DNA of 64,000 nt from Haliscomenobacter sp. (GCA_016713275.1 JADJPL010000014.1:95006-159005); one strand, 5' to 3'. Shown: positions 6,808-17,903, numbered from the stretch's first letter. The notes: generated by a model not told the origin, from the sequence alone. Program-made: numbers and translations.

Positions 6808-9270
6808 ATGTTTAATTCGTTGCACATGTTCAAAGCACTTGGTGTTGGGGCAATGCTGCTATGGGGCATTATGCCTGCTTTCGGGCAGTATTGGATCAGG
6901 GGAGAAGTGACCGGTCAGCAGGGACAGCCTTTGGAAGGCGCTCATATTTGGCTGGTAGAGACAAGACAAGGGACGGCGACCGACCCGAAGGGCCGGTTTG
7001 AACTGGAAGTTGGGTCCTCCGCCACGCTCACCCTGGAGGTTTCGTATCTCGGGTATTCGACGTACCGCACCGCGATCAGTGCGCAGACAGCCCCTGCTGG
7101 GCTGCACATCGCGCTCCGGGAGTTTTCTTACCAGGTAGACGAGCTGGTCGTGCGCGGAACCCGTTCCGAACGCCGAACGCCCATGACCTTTCTCAATGTA
7201 CGCCGGGAGGATATCCGGCGTCTGGACCATGGGCAGGATTTGCCTGTGTTGCTTCAATGGACGTTTTCTGCGGTAGTAACTTCCGATGCCGGGACCGGAG
7301 TCGGGTACACCGGTATCCGGATCCGAGGCGCCGATGCCACCCGGATCAATGTAACCATTAACGGCATTCCGGTGAACGACGCGGAATCCCAGGCGGTTTA
7401 CTGGGTCAATATGCCGGATGTTAGCGCTTCCGTTGCCGATATCCAAATTCAGCGCGGCGTAGGCTCATCGACCAACGGCGCCGGCGCCTTTGGCGCCACC
7501 ATCAATCTCAACACCTCCAGGGTAAACCACGAACCATATGCAGGGCTTTCTACCGCAGGCGGGTCGTTCAACACCTGCAAGCGCAACGTGGAGTTCGGCA
7601 CCGGGTTGCTTTCCGATAAATTCACCGTGGACGGAAGGTTGTCCCGGATTACTTCAGATGGATATATCGACCGGGCCAGCGCCGATCTCAACGCCTACTA
7701 CCTGTCGGCCGCCTACGTGGGCAGCCGCAGCCTCATCCGGTTCAATATCTTCTCGGGCCATGAAGTCACCTATCAGGCATGGTACGGCGTTCCGGCAAGC
7801 CTGATCGGCGACTGGGACACGCGGACCTTCAACCCGGCCGGAACGGAAAAAACCGGCGATCCCTATCCCAGGGAGGAGGACAACTACCGGCAAACCCATT
7901 ATCAGGCCTTGTTTAACCAGCAACTCAGCAAAAAGTGGAACCTCAACCTGGCCCTGCATTACACCAAAGGGGCAGGGTATTACGAACAATACAAAGCTGC
8001 TCAGACGTTCTCGGACTACGGACTTCAACCGCTGTTGGAGAACGGCCAAACCCTTCAGACCGATCTGGTGCGCCGGTTGTGGCTGGATAACGATTTTTAC
8101 GGCGGCGTGTACTCCCTGCATTACGCAGGCCAAGGGCTCGATTTAACGCTGGGAGGGGCTATTCACCGATACGACGGTGCACATTTCGGGGAATTGGTTT
8201 GGGCCGAATACGCCAGCAATAGTCAGCCCGGCGACCGGTATTACGAGAATGAAGCCCAAAAACTCGATGCCAATGTCTACGCCAAGGCCGTCATCCCCAT
8301 TGCGGAAGGTTGGTCCGCCTATGGCGACCTCCAGTACCGCACCGTGGACTACCGGTTTTTGGGGTATAACCGGAACGGAGACAATGTCGAGCAGGAAGCC
8401 CGGTTGCATTTCCTGAATCCCAAAGCAGGCCTCCATTACGCTCCGGATGCCCGCCGGTCTTTCTATGCCTCCTTCGCGGTAGCCCAGCGCGAACCCAACC
8501 GGGACGACTACGTGCAATCAACCCCCGAAAGCCGCCCCAGACCGGAAAAGCTGCTGAATACAGAAGTGGGTTACCGGACTCAAATCCGGAATATCCACCT
8601 GGATTTGAATGTGTTCCACATGTACTACATCGACCAGCTCGCCCTGAATGGGCAAATCAACGATGTGGGCGCCTATATCCGGGCAAACGTGGAGCGAAGC
8701 TACCGGGCAGGCGTGGAAGCCGCTGTCCTCTGGCACGTTGGGGAAAAACTCCAATGGAAAGGGAATTTGGCACTAAGCCGGAACAAAATCCGGCAATTTG
8801 AGGAGTTCCTCGACGAATATGCAACCGATCCAGCCACCCAAACCAGCCAATGGGTGGGCCAAAAGGCCATCCTACACGAGCAATCCGACCTCGCCTTTTC
8901 TCCCGCTGTAGTTGCCGGCGCCGAATGGAGCGTACAGCCATTTAAAGGACAAGCCTGGCTGGAAGGACAGGAACTGGAATGCTCCTGGATGACCCGTTTC
9001 GTCGGGCGGCAATTTATCGACAACACCTCCGATCCAGGGAATGCGATCGACCCGTATTCGTTTACCAACGTTCAACTGCGCTATTCCCGCCATGTGAAGC
9101 ATCTGGGAAAATGGGAGGTTTCTGTGATGGTTCAAAACCTGTTTAATCACATGTACGAGACCAATGCCTGGTCTTACCGGTATATTTACGATGGACAACA
9201 AGCGCTCGATCAGGGATTTTTTCCGCAGGCAGGACGAAACGTGCTTTTCGGGCTACAGGTGCGCTGGTAG
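6808..9270 (+). CDS. TonB-dependent outer-membrane receptor, probable thiamine transporter
   Basis: About 820-aa outer-membrane active transporter. I start it at the ATG at 6808 (or 6826), because any longer N-terminus would be read through the riboswitch. The order of parts is: signal peptide (FKALGVGAMLLWGIMPAFGQ), a carboxypeptidase-regulatory-like beta-sandwich (RGEVTGQQGQPLEGAHIWL), a plug domain (DLPVLLQWTFSAVVTSDAGTG, GIRIRGADATRINVTINGIP), and a 22-strand-type barrel ending in an aromatic residue (FGLQVRW). The TPP riboswitch identifies thiamine or its phosphates as the probable substrate, as in riboswitch-linked receptors of Bacteroides. The PnuT permease often found next to such receptors is not in this window. 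Confidence 0.93.
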   Translation: MFNSLHMFKALGVGAMLLWGIMPAFGQYWIRGEVTGQQGQPLEGAHIWLVETRQGTATDPKGRFELEVGSSATLTLEVSYLGYSTYRTAISAQTAPAGLHIALREFSYQVDELVVRGTRSERRTPMTFLNVRREDIRRLDHGQDLPVLLQWTFSAVVTSDAGTGVGYTGIRIRGADATRINVTINGIPVNDAESQAVYWVNMPDVSASVADIQIQRGVGSSTNGAGAFGATINLNTSRVNHEPYAGLSTAGGSFNTCKRNVEFGTGLLSDKFTVDGRLSRITSDGYIDRASADLNAYYLSAAYVGSRSLIRFNIFSGHEVTYQAWYGVPASLIGDWDTRTFNPAGTEKTGDPYPREEDNYRQTHYQALFNQQLSKKWNLNLALHYTKGAGYYEQYKAAQTFSDYGLQPLLENGQTLQTDLVRRLWLDNDFYGGVYSLHYAGQGLDLTLGGAIHRYDGAHFGELVWAEYASNSQPGDRYYENEAQKLDANVYAKAVIPIAEGWSAYGDLQYRTVDYRFLGYNRNGDNVEQEARLHFLNPKAGLHYAPDARRSFYASFAVAQREPNRDDYVQSTPESRPRPEKLLNTEVGYRTQIRNIHLDLNVFHMYYIDQLALNGQINDVGAYIRANVERSYRAGVEAAVLWHVGEKLQWKGNLALSRNKIRQFEEFLDEYATDPATQTSQWVGQKAILHEQSDLAFSPAVVAGAEWSVQPFKGQAWLEGQELECSWMTRFVGRQFIDNTSDPGNAIDPYSFTNVQLRYSRHVKHLGKWEVSVMVQNLFNHMYETNAWSYRYIYDGQQALDQGFFPQAGRNVLFGLQVRW

Positions 9271-9405
9271 CCTTCGAACCAGGATCCGTTTTGGAAGAAA
9301 GGCTCCCGGTTTTTTGTCAGGCGGGGTACAAACTATTGCTGTTGGCTTTACCGTTATGGTATTGCACCTGAAAAAATCGCGAAAAGACAGGATATTTGAA
9401 CCAAA

Positions 9406-9984
9406 ATGAACACTATGAAAAGGAACAGGATTTCCTATTTTTTCTTTTTTGTCTTTTTAGCTCTGGCTGCTGTCTCCCTGCAAGGACAATCTACCCGCTC
9501 AGAGCAGGAATCGGCTTTCAAAGACCGGATATGGTGGGGAGGCGGTTTTGCGCTTGGGTTTTCTTCTTTCAACAACGTGACCAATATTCAACTGGGGATA
9601 AGCCCGATGGCTGGGTATAAGTTCACGGATCGGTTTTCCGCAGCCCCCCGGGTGAGCGTTTTGATGTCTTATTTCAGCGCCCGTTTGTTTAATGGCGACC
9701 GGGCAAATGAATTCACCCCGACCTGGGCGGTAGGCGCGTTTACCCGCTATAAGTTGATACGGGATATTTTTGCCCACGCAGAATACGAGTTTGAGAACAG
9801 AGCTTTTGTCACCTCCGATTTAAGCGCCCTGTACGTCAATCGCAGAAACGTCAACAATGTATATATTGGGGCAGGCTACAACAGCGGGGGCGCTGAATTT
9901 GTAGTCCTCTACAACCTGAATCAGGAAGCATTCCTCCAGCAATCCCCGTTTGTTTTCCGGTTTGGGTTTACGCGTAATTTCTGA
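9406..9984 (+). CDS. Outer-membrane beta-barrel protein, 192 aa
   Basis: Secreted small barrel of the OmpA/porin-like superfamily. It has an N-terminal Lys/Arg-Phe-rich signal peptide (KRNRISYFFFFVFLALAAVSLQGQ) followed by alternating hydrophobic strands (GGGFALGFSSFNNVTNIQLGISPMAGYKF). It ends in Phe (FVFRFGFTRNF), the C-terminal signal recognised by the BAM machinery. There are no catalytic motifs. It lies 135 bp after the TonB receptor in the same direction, with no evident terminator between them, so it may be co-expressed. Function unknown. Confidence 0.8.
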   Translation: MNTMKRNRISYFFFFVFLALAAVSLQGQSTRSEQESAFKDRIWWGGGFALGFSSFNNVTNIQLGISPMAGYKFTDRFSAAPRVSVLMSYFSARLFNGDRANEFTPTWAVGAFTRYKLIRDIFAHAEYEFENRAFVTSDLSALYVNRRNVNNVYIGAGYNSGGAEFVVLYNLNQEAFLQQSPFVFRFGFTRNF

Positions 9985-10108
9985 CTCTGATTTGCCGGAA
10001 GATACAAAAAACGGAATTCGTTCGTTTCTCTTGTAAGAATTGTACTACCTTTACAATGAACCGTTTAGGCGCTATGCCTTTCATTCCCAGGAACGTATAC
10101 ATGATCTC

Positions 10109-13100
10109 ATGAGGCCGATTTACCTTTGTGCGCTCTTTTTGACTTTTTCCGTTCTGCTTCGGGCGCAGCAATGCCGGTTTGTGCCTCCGGTGTATATTCC
10201 TGCCAATGATTCGATCTCGTACACGCTCGACGTTCTCGGCGCCTTGTCCGACGACCTTTCTACTGCTTCCCAGGGGGTATGCGAGGTGAAGCTGGATTTT
10301 GTCCACAACGCGATTTTTGACTTTGAGGTTTGGCTAACGTCTCCTTCTGGGCAGACAGTCCAATTGATCGGCCCGAACAGCACTGTTCCCGGCAATACGT
10401 TTGGGGGCAGTTGGAATATTCGCTTTGTGCCCTGCCTGGAAACCGCTCAGCCCGATGCGCCTTTCCAGGCGCGCTGGGACAATCAAATCAACCGGTTTAC
10501 CCCAAAAAACTATACGGGATCGTACTATCCCTTTGCGGGCTGCCTGGAGGATTTTAATACCGGCCCGGTCAACGGCGCCTGGGTACTCCAAATGAAGTTT
10601 TCCCCTACCGCTATTGGATTCCGAGGGTTATTACGGAATTTCGAGCTGACGTTTTGCGATGAGTTGGGCCGTAACTGTTGTTTTGCCGATGCAGGCCGCC
10701 TGGCCGACCCTGCTCCCCAGACGGCGTGTGAAGGGGACTCCGCGCTGGTTTTTGCTCTTACGCCGGCGTATTCCTCTGCCGCTCCGGATACAGCCTATTA
10801 TGCCTATACCTGGGCGCTCGGCCGGGATTCGGTTTTATTAAATTATGCCGATTCTTTTGACTTGCGCGCGTTCCCCCGGGGCAATTACCAGCTTTGCGGG
10901 TTATCGTACGACAAAACGGAGCGCGACAGCTTTCCCATGCCCAATGGCCTGCTCCGGCTGGATAGTTTGCGGAGCGCCTTGAACAGTCCCACCCCGCCTT
11001 TTTGCGGGCGCCTGATGGATACCTGCCTGGCGGTCCAGATCTTTCCTCCGGCGGATACCGGGAGGGTCGTCGTTTCCATTTGCGCAGGAGATTCGGTGGC
11101 AGTGGCGGGGCAATTTTTTTCCTCTCCGGGTACGTTCTTCGTAAACACCACTTCGGCAGTGGGTTGCGACAGCACCGTGCAACTCAACCTGAGTTTCCGG
11201 CCTCCCTCGCGGACGATCATCAACCCGTCCATCTGCGAGGGCGATTCGCTGGTTATCGGCCCCTTTGTCCATAAAACGTCCGGTTTATTCATCGATACCT
11301 TAAGGGGCGTAGATGGCTGCGACAGCATCGTCTCCGGCAACCTGACGGTTTTACCGGCGCCGTCCGACTCGGTTACCCAGGTCATCTGTCAGGGCGCCTT
11401 TTATTCGCTTGGCGGCCAGCAATTCCGCAATGCGGGAGATTACGTGGTGCGGGTTTCTGCGCCCAGCGGGTGCGACAGCATTATTTATTTGAAGCTGGTG
11501 ACGCTTTTCCCCAGAGCCCAGGTCCCCGATCCTCCGGTGCTGAGCTGCGATTTTCCTGAAGTAATTCTGGACGGCAGCGCCTCCCAACCTGCGGGGAGTC
11601 TTCGGTATCGTTGGGAAGGCGCCGGAGGGGTCGTGTTGGGCACGCAATCCACCCTTGCCGTCAACCAGCCTGGGCGGTATGTCTTTCAGGCTATTCAGGA
11701 GGAAGACGGAAGGACCTGCGTGTCTCAAACCAGCGTGACGGTTGCTCAAAATAATACCACTCCTCAGGTAGAAGCCGATAGCGTGGCGACCCTGACTTGC
11801 GCCTTACCGCAGGTTCGCCTGACATCCAGGCTGGTTCAGGCCGTCAGCGATGTTTCCTTTTCCTGGATGGATTCCAATGGCGCGTTTTTGCCAGGAGATA
11901 CCTTGCCTGAACTGGATGTGCTGGTTCCCGGAAACTATACCGTCATTGCCCGCCACCGGATCAGCGGGTGCCGGGACACGGCGCAGGTGTTGGTTCAAAT
12001 CGATACGGTGGCGCCGGCGATATCTGCAGGGATGGATACGACGCTCGATTGCCGGAATCCTTCTGTTGTTCTTATCGCTCAGGGCCCTGCGAATGCCGGG
12101 TATGTATGGACGGCCTCCAACGGCGATACGGTAGGCGTGACCCTTGCTATCCCGGTCAGCGCGCCGGGCGCGTACACCCTGGAGGCGGTTGATCCGGCGA
12201 ATGGATGCCGGGCAGCGGATATCGTTTCGGTGGGGAGCCGGATATTCCAGCCGTTAATCTCGCTAAGCGGGGAGATTTGCCTGTGGGCAGGATTCTTCGG
12301 TTATAGAAGCAACGGTCGCCCCCGTTAATCCGGCTTACCGCTACACCTGGAGGGGTCCTGCTTTAGGAACGCCCTCGGCAACAGGGCGCCAGGTCGTTCT
12401 GGCCGCGGGCAGGTACGCTGTGGTCGTAGAGGAGCCCATCAGTGGATGCGCCGCTTCGGATTCCCTGGAATTGTCGCAGGCGCCCTGCGCGCCTTGTATC
12501 CAGGTCGCTTTGCCGGACACCCTAACCTGCCAAAATCCGCTGGTCCGGCTTCAGGCAAGCTTGTGCGCCCCGTGCAACGGGTGTACGGTTTCATGGACCA
12601 GCCTGGGGGGCGGGAGAATCGTTCAGGAAGGCAATACCCTGACGCCGGTCGTGGAGGGAGGAGGGCGTTTTCGGGTCACCGTGGAAGACGCCATAGGACT
12701 TTCTTCCTCCATGGAGGTCGTCGTGGCTACCGATACCCTGGCGCCATTGGTGGACGCCGGCCCGGACGCTTTCTTAACCTGCAAATCCAATGCGGTGTGG
12801 ATAGGGCCCACCGCAGCGAATACGCCGGATTATACCTTTTTTTGGACCGCATCGGATAACCGGCCTGTGATCAATGGCAATGCCCAGCGGGTCCTGGTGA
12901 ACCGTCCTGCCGTTTTCTACCTGGTCCAGGAATCCATAAAAAACGGGTGCGCTGGATTGGACAGCGTTTCGGTTCGACGCGACACCACGCCTCCCTTAGC
13001 CGATGCAGGGCCTGCCATGCGCCTTACCTGCAGCATGCCCAGGGTGTCCTTGAACGGCACAGGGTCTGCGGCTGGGCCTTCTATTCAATACGCCTGGGAA

Positions 13101-15548
13101 GCCCGCAACGGAGGCAGAATCCTGGCGGGCAACGCCTCCTCTACGCCGCTGGTAGACGCAGCGGGAACGTATATCCTGCTCGTTCAGGACACGGCCAATG
13201 GGTGTTCCAACATCGACTCGGTAACCGTAGACGCGATATTTTCCGGACCCGCATTGGCTTCGATGCCCGATCAAACCATTACCTGCCGCGATACGTCCGC
13301 CCTGTTGGAAGCCGTTTTGCCGGATAGCCGGCCCTACGCCTACCGGTGGTGCCAATTGCTCCTGAATGGTGATTCCATTTGCCAGACAGGCCTACAGATT
13401 ACGGTCAATCAGCCCGGCGTCTTTTTGTTCGAGTTGACGGATTTGGAAACAGGTTGCACCAGCTACGACCAGGTAGAGGTGTTTCTCAGCCTCACGCCTC
13501 CATCGGTGGAAGCCGGGGCCCTGGACACGTTCCCTTGCATCGCAACCGTTGTCGGGCTGCAGGGCGTTACTAATATTCCCTCGGGCATGTTCCGTGCGCT
13601 TTGGTCAACGGCCGACGGCGCGATTCTGCCGGGCAGCGACACTTTGCTTCAAGCTCAGGTTTCCAGCCCAGGCTTGTACCGCCTGGTGGTGGAAGACCTG
13701 CGCAACCACTGTTCCTCGTCGGATAGTGTGCGGGTGGTGGCGGATACCCGGTTTCCTCCGGCGTTTGCTGGCCAGGATACGTCGCTGACTTGCGCCAACC
13801 CCAGCCTGCGCTTGCAAGGATCGACGGAAATTCCGAACCGGAATTTGGAATGGTCCTGGACAACGCCTGACGGGCGAATCCGCAGCGATGCGTCCAGCCT
13901 AAGTCCGTTAGTGGATCAAGAGGGAATCTATATTTTTTCGGTCAGATACCGCAACTCGGGGTGCGAAACCCAGGATACCGTCCGGGTGTCAAACCAAATC
14001 GTTTATCCCGTCATTCAGTTGGAAACCAGCGGACCCTACCTGCTCACCTGCCGTAGGGACACCCTTTCCCTCAACGCCCATCCGACGTTATCGGGGAGTG
14101 GCAGCCCCCTGGTCTTCCAATGGACGAGCCTGACCAGCGCCGGGTTTGTCTCCTCTGGATCGCCCCAGGAAATTTTCGTGAACCGTCCCGGCAGGTATCG
14201 TCTGGAGGTAAGGGATCCGGGAAATGCATGCAAAGACACGCTGGAGGTCCAGGTGGAAGGGGATTTCATTAAACCATTTACCCAAATCACGCCTCCGGAG
14301 TTACTGACCTGCGACCGGGCTCAGGTCCAGGTATCCGCCTGGGTGAGCGGGCCGGAAACCCGGTATCAATATGAATGGAGGGACCCCAATGGGGTTTTGA
14401 TCCCCGGCGATACCTCCATGATATCGGTTGCCGAATCCGGGCAGTTCCGCCTGCTCGTGACGAATATGCGTACAGGCTGTTTTACAGAAGAGGTGGTTAA
14501 TGTACGGGAAAATCGGACCCTACCTACCGTCGTGATCGCGCCAGTGGAGACCCTGGATTGCGACACCAGGGAAGTGTCCTTGAACGCTTCCGGGTCGCGG
14601 GGCGGGCGAAATCCTCGGTTTTCCTGGACTACCTCCGGTGGCCTTCTGTCAGGCGACCCCAATGGCGCTGTTGGAATCGCCGCTTTGGAAGGGGTGTATT
14701 CCGTAGTAGTCCGGAATACGGAAAATGGGTGCGTGGCGGCGGACAGCGTGGAAGTGCGGTCCAGCGGCAAAGCGATTACGCGGGTAGACTTCCAGTACAC
14801 CCAGCCCGGATGTGGATCCGGAAATGGGGGGCGATTGGAGGTACGCGGGGTGGAAGGCGGGGAACCGCCCCTTCGGTTTTATCTTGGCAATAAGCTGGGA
14901 GACGCTCAGGGGAGGTTCGGCAACATACTTCCTGGGGAGTATACCTTTACCGCCAGGGATGCAGCTGGCTGCGAATGGACGGCGCAGGTGGTGTTTGAAG
15001 AACCCCAGCCCGTCCAGGTTGATTTGGGCCCGGATGTGGAGATCAGCCGGGGGGATTCGCTGATGCTGGATGCCTTGGTCATTCCCCAAACAGACGGCAT
15101 TCAGTTTCAGTGGTCGGGGGTGGAAGGCTTGCCGGCTCAAAATGGACCCGCTTTATGGGTACGCCCGCTACACACGACCACCTATGCCGTTCAGGCTCAG
15201 GCAGCCAATGGATGTGCCGCTTCCGATCAGATAACGGTCTTCGTCTTGGCTGCTTTGCCGGTATATATCCCGAATGTGTTTTCTCCCAATGGGGACGGCC
15301 AGAACGACCTGTTCTATATCCAGGCAGGAAATGAAGTCCGGGAAGTACGCGAGTTTCAGATCTTCGACCGATGGGGAACTATGGTTTTTGGACGCGCCCG
15401 GTTCCAACCCAATGACGAAACCTTTGGATGGGACGGCGCCTTCAAAGGCATCTCCCAAAAACCAGGCGTTTACGTGTATTACGCCGTTCTGGAACTGGCC
15501 GGCGGGGGTACCGAAATGGTCAAGGGCGAGGTGCTGCTTATCCGCTGA
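10109..15548 (+). CDS. Giant gliding-motility-type surface protein with Ig/PKD-like repeats, one frameshift
   Basis: Predicted about 1,810-aa secreted adhesin. It starts at the ATG at 10109 with signal peptide MRPIYLCALFLTFSVLLRA. Next comes a P-domain-like beta-sandwich (about residues 25-190), three short Cys-containing units (ICAGDS..GCDSTV, ICEGDS..GCDSIV, ICQGAF..GCDSII), then twelve units of about 85-90 aa. Each long unit has an LTC/LDC start, a central Y-x-W and a PGxYxLxV..GC end. The C-terminus is the gliding-type sorting domain (IPNVFSPNGDGQNDLF ... FDRWGTMVF ... PGVYVYYAVLE), used by the type IX secretion system. The frame changes once near 12285-12290: before it the frame reads to a stop at 12328, after it SSVIEATVAPVNPAY continues. 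One extra base is the simplest cause. Confidence 0.9.
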
Positions 15549-16182
15549 TGATTCCAGGAGACGTAGCCAGTTTGACAACTCCTGCGATAATGTACTGCAC
15601 GCCAATGGCCATGACGATGAATCCCATGATCCGGGACAACGATCTCAACCCGGTCTCTCCCATTACGCGGTATAAATGCCGGGCTGACCGGAGGATCAGG
15701 AACACCAGCAGGCCCATAACCAATATAGACAAGGCAATCCACCCTCTTTCAAGCCATCCGGCGTGTTTGTCGAATAAGGCGATCAGCAGGGAAATCGACC
15801 CCGGTCCGGACAATAGCGGCATCGCCATCGGGGAAAAGGATATATCCTGCTTTTGTCTGGCTTCTTCTTCTACTTCCGGGCTGACTGCCCGGCTTTCTGC
15901 CATTTTTCCGCTAAGCAAAGCGTAGCCGGAATTCAGAATCACCAACCCGCCTGCAATGCGCAAGGCATTGATCTCGATCCCGAAAAATTCCAGGATCAAG
16001 GTTCCCGCAAAGAAAAAGACCAACAGGATCAAGGTGAAATAGATGCTGGTGTTTTTGGCTGTCCGGAGCCGTTCCGCCAGGGTGTATTCAGGCGTCATCG
16101 CCAGGTAAACCGGCAGGGCGCCCAACGGGTTGACTACGGAAAACAACGCCACCAAAGTTGTCAGGAATACGTCGAAAAACAT
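15538..16182 (-). CDS. MarC family integral membrane protein
   Basis: 214-aa inner-membrane protein of the MarC/NAAT family with six predicted helices. It opens MFFDVFLTTLVALFSVVNPLGALPVYL, containing the family signature VNPLGALP, and has a second signature FSPMAMPLLSGPGSIS in the middle. E. coli MarC has no firm function; some relatives transport neutral amino acids. It overlaps the convergent end of the surface-protein gene by 11 bp. Its 5' flank contains two tandem terminator hairpins on the same strand (16229-16330), hinting that readthrough from upstream is blocked or attenuated. Confidence 0.92.
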   Translation of the reverse strand: MFFDVFLTTLVALFSVVNPLGALPVYLAMTPEYTLAERLRTAKNTSIYFTLILLVFFFAGTLILEFFGIEINALRIAGGLVILNSGYALLSGKMAESRAVSPEVEEEARQKQDISFSPMAMPLLSGPGSISLLIALFDKHAGWLERGWIALSILVMGLLVFLILRSARHLYRVMGETGLRSLSRIMGFIVMAIGVQYIIAGVVKLATSPGIISG

Positions 16183-16228
16183 AGGCGGGCCAATTTTTTA
16201 TCAAATATCCTTTTTTCCCGCGAGAGAG

Positions 16229-16261
16229 AAAAAAAAGAGGGAAACCCTGTAGCTTCCCTCT
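16229..16261 (-). terminator. Intrinsic terminator A (minus strand, upstream of marC)
   Basis: 8-bp stem AGAGGGAA (16236-16243) / TTCCCTCT (16254-16261) with eight A on the plus strand (16229-16236), giving a U8 run in minus-strand RNA. It is preceded on the minus strand by the words GGGTTTTAGGTG, which also precede terminator B. Confidence 0.7.
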
Positions 16262-16306
16262 CAAAAAACACCTAAAACCCATATTTCATGAAAAAACACT
16301 TCGCTG

Positions 16307-16330
16307 AAAAAAGGGGGAGAACCCTCCCCC
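16307..16330 (-). terminator. Intrinsic terminator B (minus strand)
   Basis: 7-bp G/C stem GGGGGAG (16313-16319) / CTCCCCC (16324-16330) with AAAAAA at 16307-16312, i.e. U6 in minus-strand RNA. It is preceded by GGGTTTAGGTG. Together with terminator A it looks like a duplicated leader-plus-terminator unit. Confidence 0.65.
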
Positions 16331-16358
16331 CTAAAAATCACCTAAACCCATAACCTGT

Positions 16359-16409
16359 TTATTTCTTGTTCACTCGTTCGCTTCTTGTGATTTCCTCATT
16401 TTGACGCAT
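16359..16409 (-). other. Possible 16-codon leader ORF before terminators B and A
   Basis: Reads MRQNEEITRSERVNKK then stop, about 30 nt before the terminator-B unit on the same strand. It has no strong ribosome-binding site and may be chance. It is listed because a short ORF followed by terminators and then marC resembles an attenuation layout. Confidence 0.25.
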
Positions 16410-16473
16410 GTTGGACTCCAAGGGTCACGACTTGGATTAATTTCCCTCCCCATCTTAATAAAAAATTAACTGC

Positions 16474-16592
16474 AGCTCGGATGAACTGTAGCTCGGATGA
16501 ACTGTAGCTCGGATGAACTGTAGCTCGGATTTGCAATCCGAGACTGTTTACCGGATTTTCAATCCGGGCCTGTAGCTCGGATTTTCAATCCG
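16474..16592. repeat. REP-like repeats, TGTAGCTCGGAT family
   Basis: Three to four tandem copies of a 16-bp unit (TGTAGCTCGGATGAAC) run into palindromes CTCGGATTTGCAATCCGAG and GGATTTTCAATCC (twice). A further arm CGGATTACAAATCCGAGC lies at 16753-16770. This is the style of REP palindromes mobilised by REP-associated transposases, but it differs from the palindrome beside the transposase at 44474. Confidence 0.75.
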
Positions 16593-16610
16593 GAGTTGCC
16601 CATCGGCCTG

Positions 16611-16743
16611 GAAAGACGGTTTTTGCCCAAGGCAGCAAAATTTTCTTTTTTCAATAAAAAACTGCAAAGCAGTTTTTTATTGAAATTGAAAAAAGAAAAT
16701 AAAACGTCATGTTAGAGGCAAAGAGTGGTCTTTTGAGACAGCC
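16611..16743 (+). mobile_element. MITE-like element, GTCTCAAAAGAC family, copy 1
   Basis: About 133 bp with no ORF. Its body reads AAGACGGTTTTTGCCCAAGG ... a long A/T-rich hairpin (TTTTCTTTTTTCA ... TGAAAAAAGAAAA) ... AGAGGCAAAGAGTGG, and it ends in GGTCTTTTGAGACAGCC. The same element is present in reverse orientation at 29640-29785, and a short form with perfect ends lies at 19402-19461. The left terminus of this copy is truncated. Confidence 0.8.
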
Positions 16744-16775
16744 CCAACCGTATCGGATTACAAATCCGAGCTACA

Positions 16776-17903
16776 CTATTTGGATTCTTCGAGGAGGAGA
16801 TCGACCGTGATCTTGCGGTCGTTGCGCAGCAAGGTAAGTTTGACTTTCTGTCCGGGCTGGTATTTTTCGAGGGCCAGGATGAGGTCGCTGTTGGTTTTGA
16901 TCGGATCGTTGTTGAGGGCGAGGATGATGTCGCCGAGCAGAATACGGCCGTTGCGGTCGCGCAACGTAGGTTGTATCCCGCTTTTTTCAGCGTTGCTTCC
17001 GGGAACGACGTCGATGATCAGGGGACCCTCTAGCTGGTACCGGGTAATAATATTTGGGCTGGCGAGCTCTACCCCGAGGGAGGGCCGTTTGATTTTTCCG
17101 AATTCGATCAATTCGGGGATAACCCAGCGCACCACGTCGACCGGGATGGAAAATCCGATGCCCGCTGAGGCGCCGGAAGGGCTGTAAATGGCCGTATTCA
17201 CGCCGATGAGGCGTCCGCCGGAGTCGAGCAGCGGTCCTCCGGAGTTGCCTGGATTGATAGCGGCATCCGTCTGGATGACATCCCGGATAGGAACGCCGTT
17301 GGAGGATTCAATTTCCCTGCCCAACGCGCTGACAATGCCTGTAGTAAGGGTTTGGTCCAACCCGAACGGGTTGCCAATGGCATAGACCGATTGCCCTACC
17401 CGAAGATCGTCGGAAGCGCCAATGGGTATCGGCGGGAGCTTCTCAGCCGACGCTTTGATGCGCAAAACGGCCAGGTCTTTTTCGGGAGCGGCGCCCACCA
17501 GTTCGGCTTCCCAGGTGCTGCGGTCCGACAACGTGACCGTAGCCCGGTCGGCGCCCTCAATGACGTGAAAGTTGGTCACGATATGCCCTTTTCGGTCCCA
17601 AACGAACCCGGAGCCGGTGCCCCGGGGGATTTCCATGACGTTGCGGGACCAAAAATCTTCCCTCAGGCTGGTGGTGGTGATAAAACAAACGGAAGGCGCA
17701 GCCTGGTTAAATAAGTTGATCGTTGCCAGTTCTTCCGGGTTGAGATCTCCTCTGGGCGTCGTTGCCCTGACGGGGCCTTTTTCAGCGATCAGTGCGGTTT
17801 CCTGGCTCGTCGAATCTTTGGACTTCCAGGCAACGCCGGCGAGGAACCCCATAATCAGCAGGAGGATCACCGCAAGGATTCGACCGGGAAAGGAGCGGAA
17901 CAT
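16776..17903 (-). CDS. Deg/HtrA-like serine protease with PDZ domain
   Basis: 375-aa trypsin-like protease anchored or secreted by an N-terminal hydrophobic segment (RILAVILLLIMGFLAGVAW). Catalytic triad: His in VTNFHVIEG, Asp in EKDLAVLRI, Ser in NPGNSGGPL. The protease domain spans about residues 60-270 and a single PDZ domain about 275-370 (LIIDVVPGSNAEKSGIQ, GDIILALNNDPI). Such proteins act in envelope protein quality control. It is a different subtype from the two-PDZ protease at 36884. It is bordered downstream by REP and MITE repeats. Confidence 0.93.
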   Translation of the reverse strand: MFRSFPGRILAVILLLIMGFLAGVAWKSKDSTSQETALIAEKGPVRATTPRGDLNPEELATINLFNQAAPSVCFITTTSLREDFWSRNVMEIPRGTGSGFVWDRKGHIVTNFHVIEGADRATVTLSDRSTWEAELVGAAPEKDLAVLRIKASAEKLPPIPIGASDDLRVGQSVYAIGNPFGLDQTLTTGIVSALGREIESSNGVPIRDVIQTDAAINPGNSGGPLLDSGGRLIGVNTAIYSPSGASAGIGFSIPVDVVRWVIPELIEFGKIKRPSLGVELASPNIITRYQLEGPLIIDVVPGSNAEKSGIQPTLRDRNGRILLGDIILALNNDPIKTNSDLILALEKYQPGQKVKLTLLRNDRKITVDLLLEESK

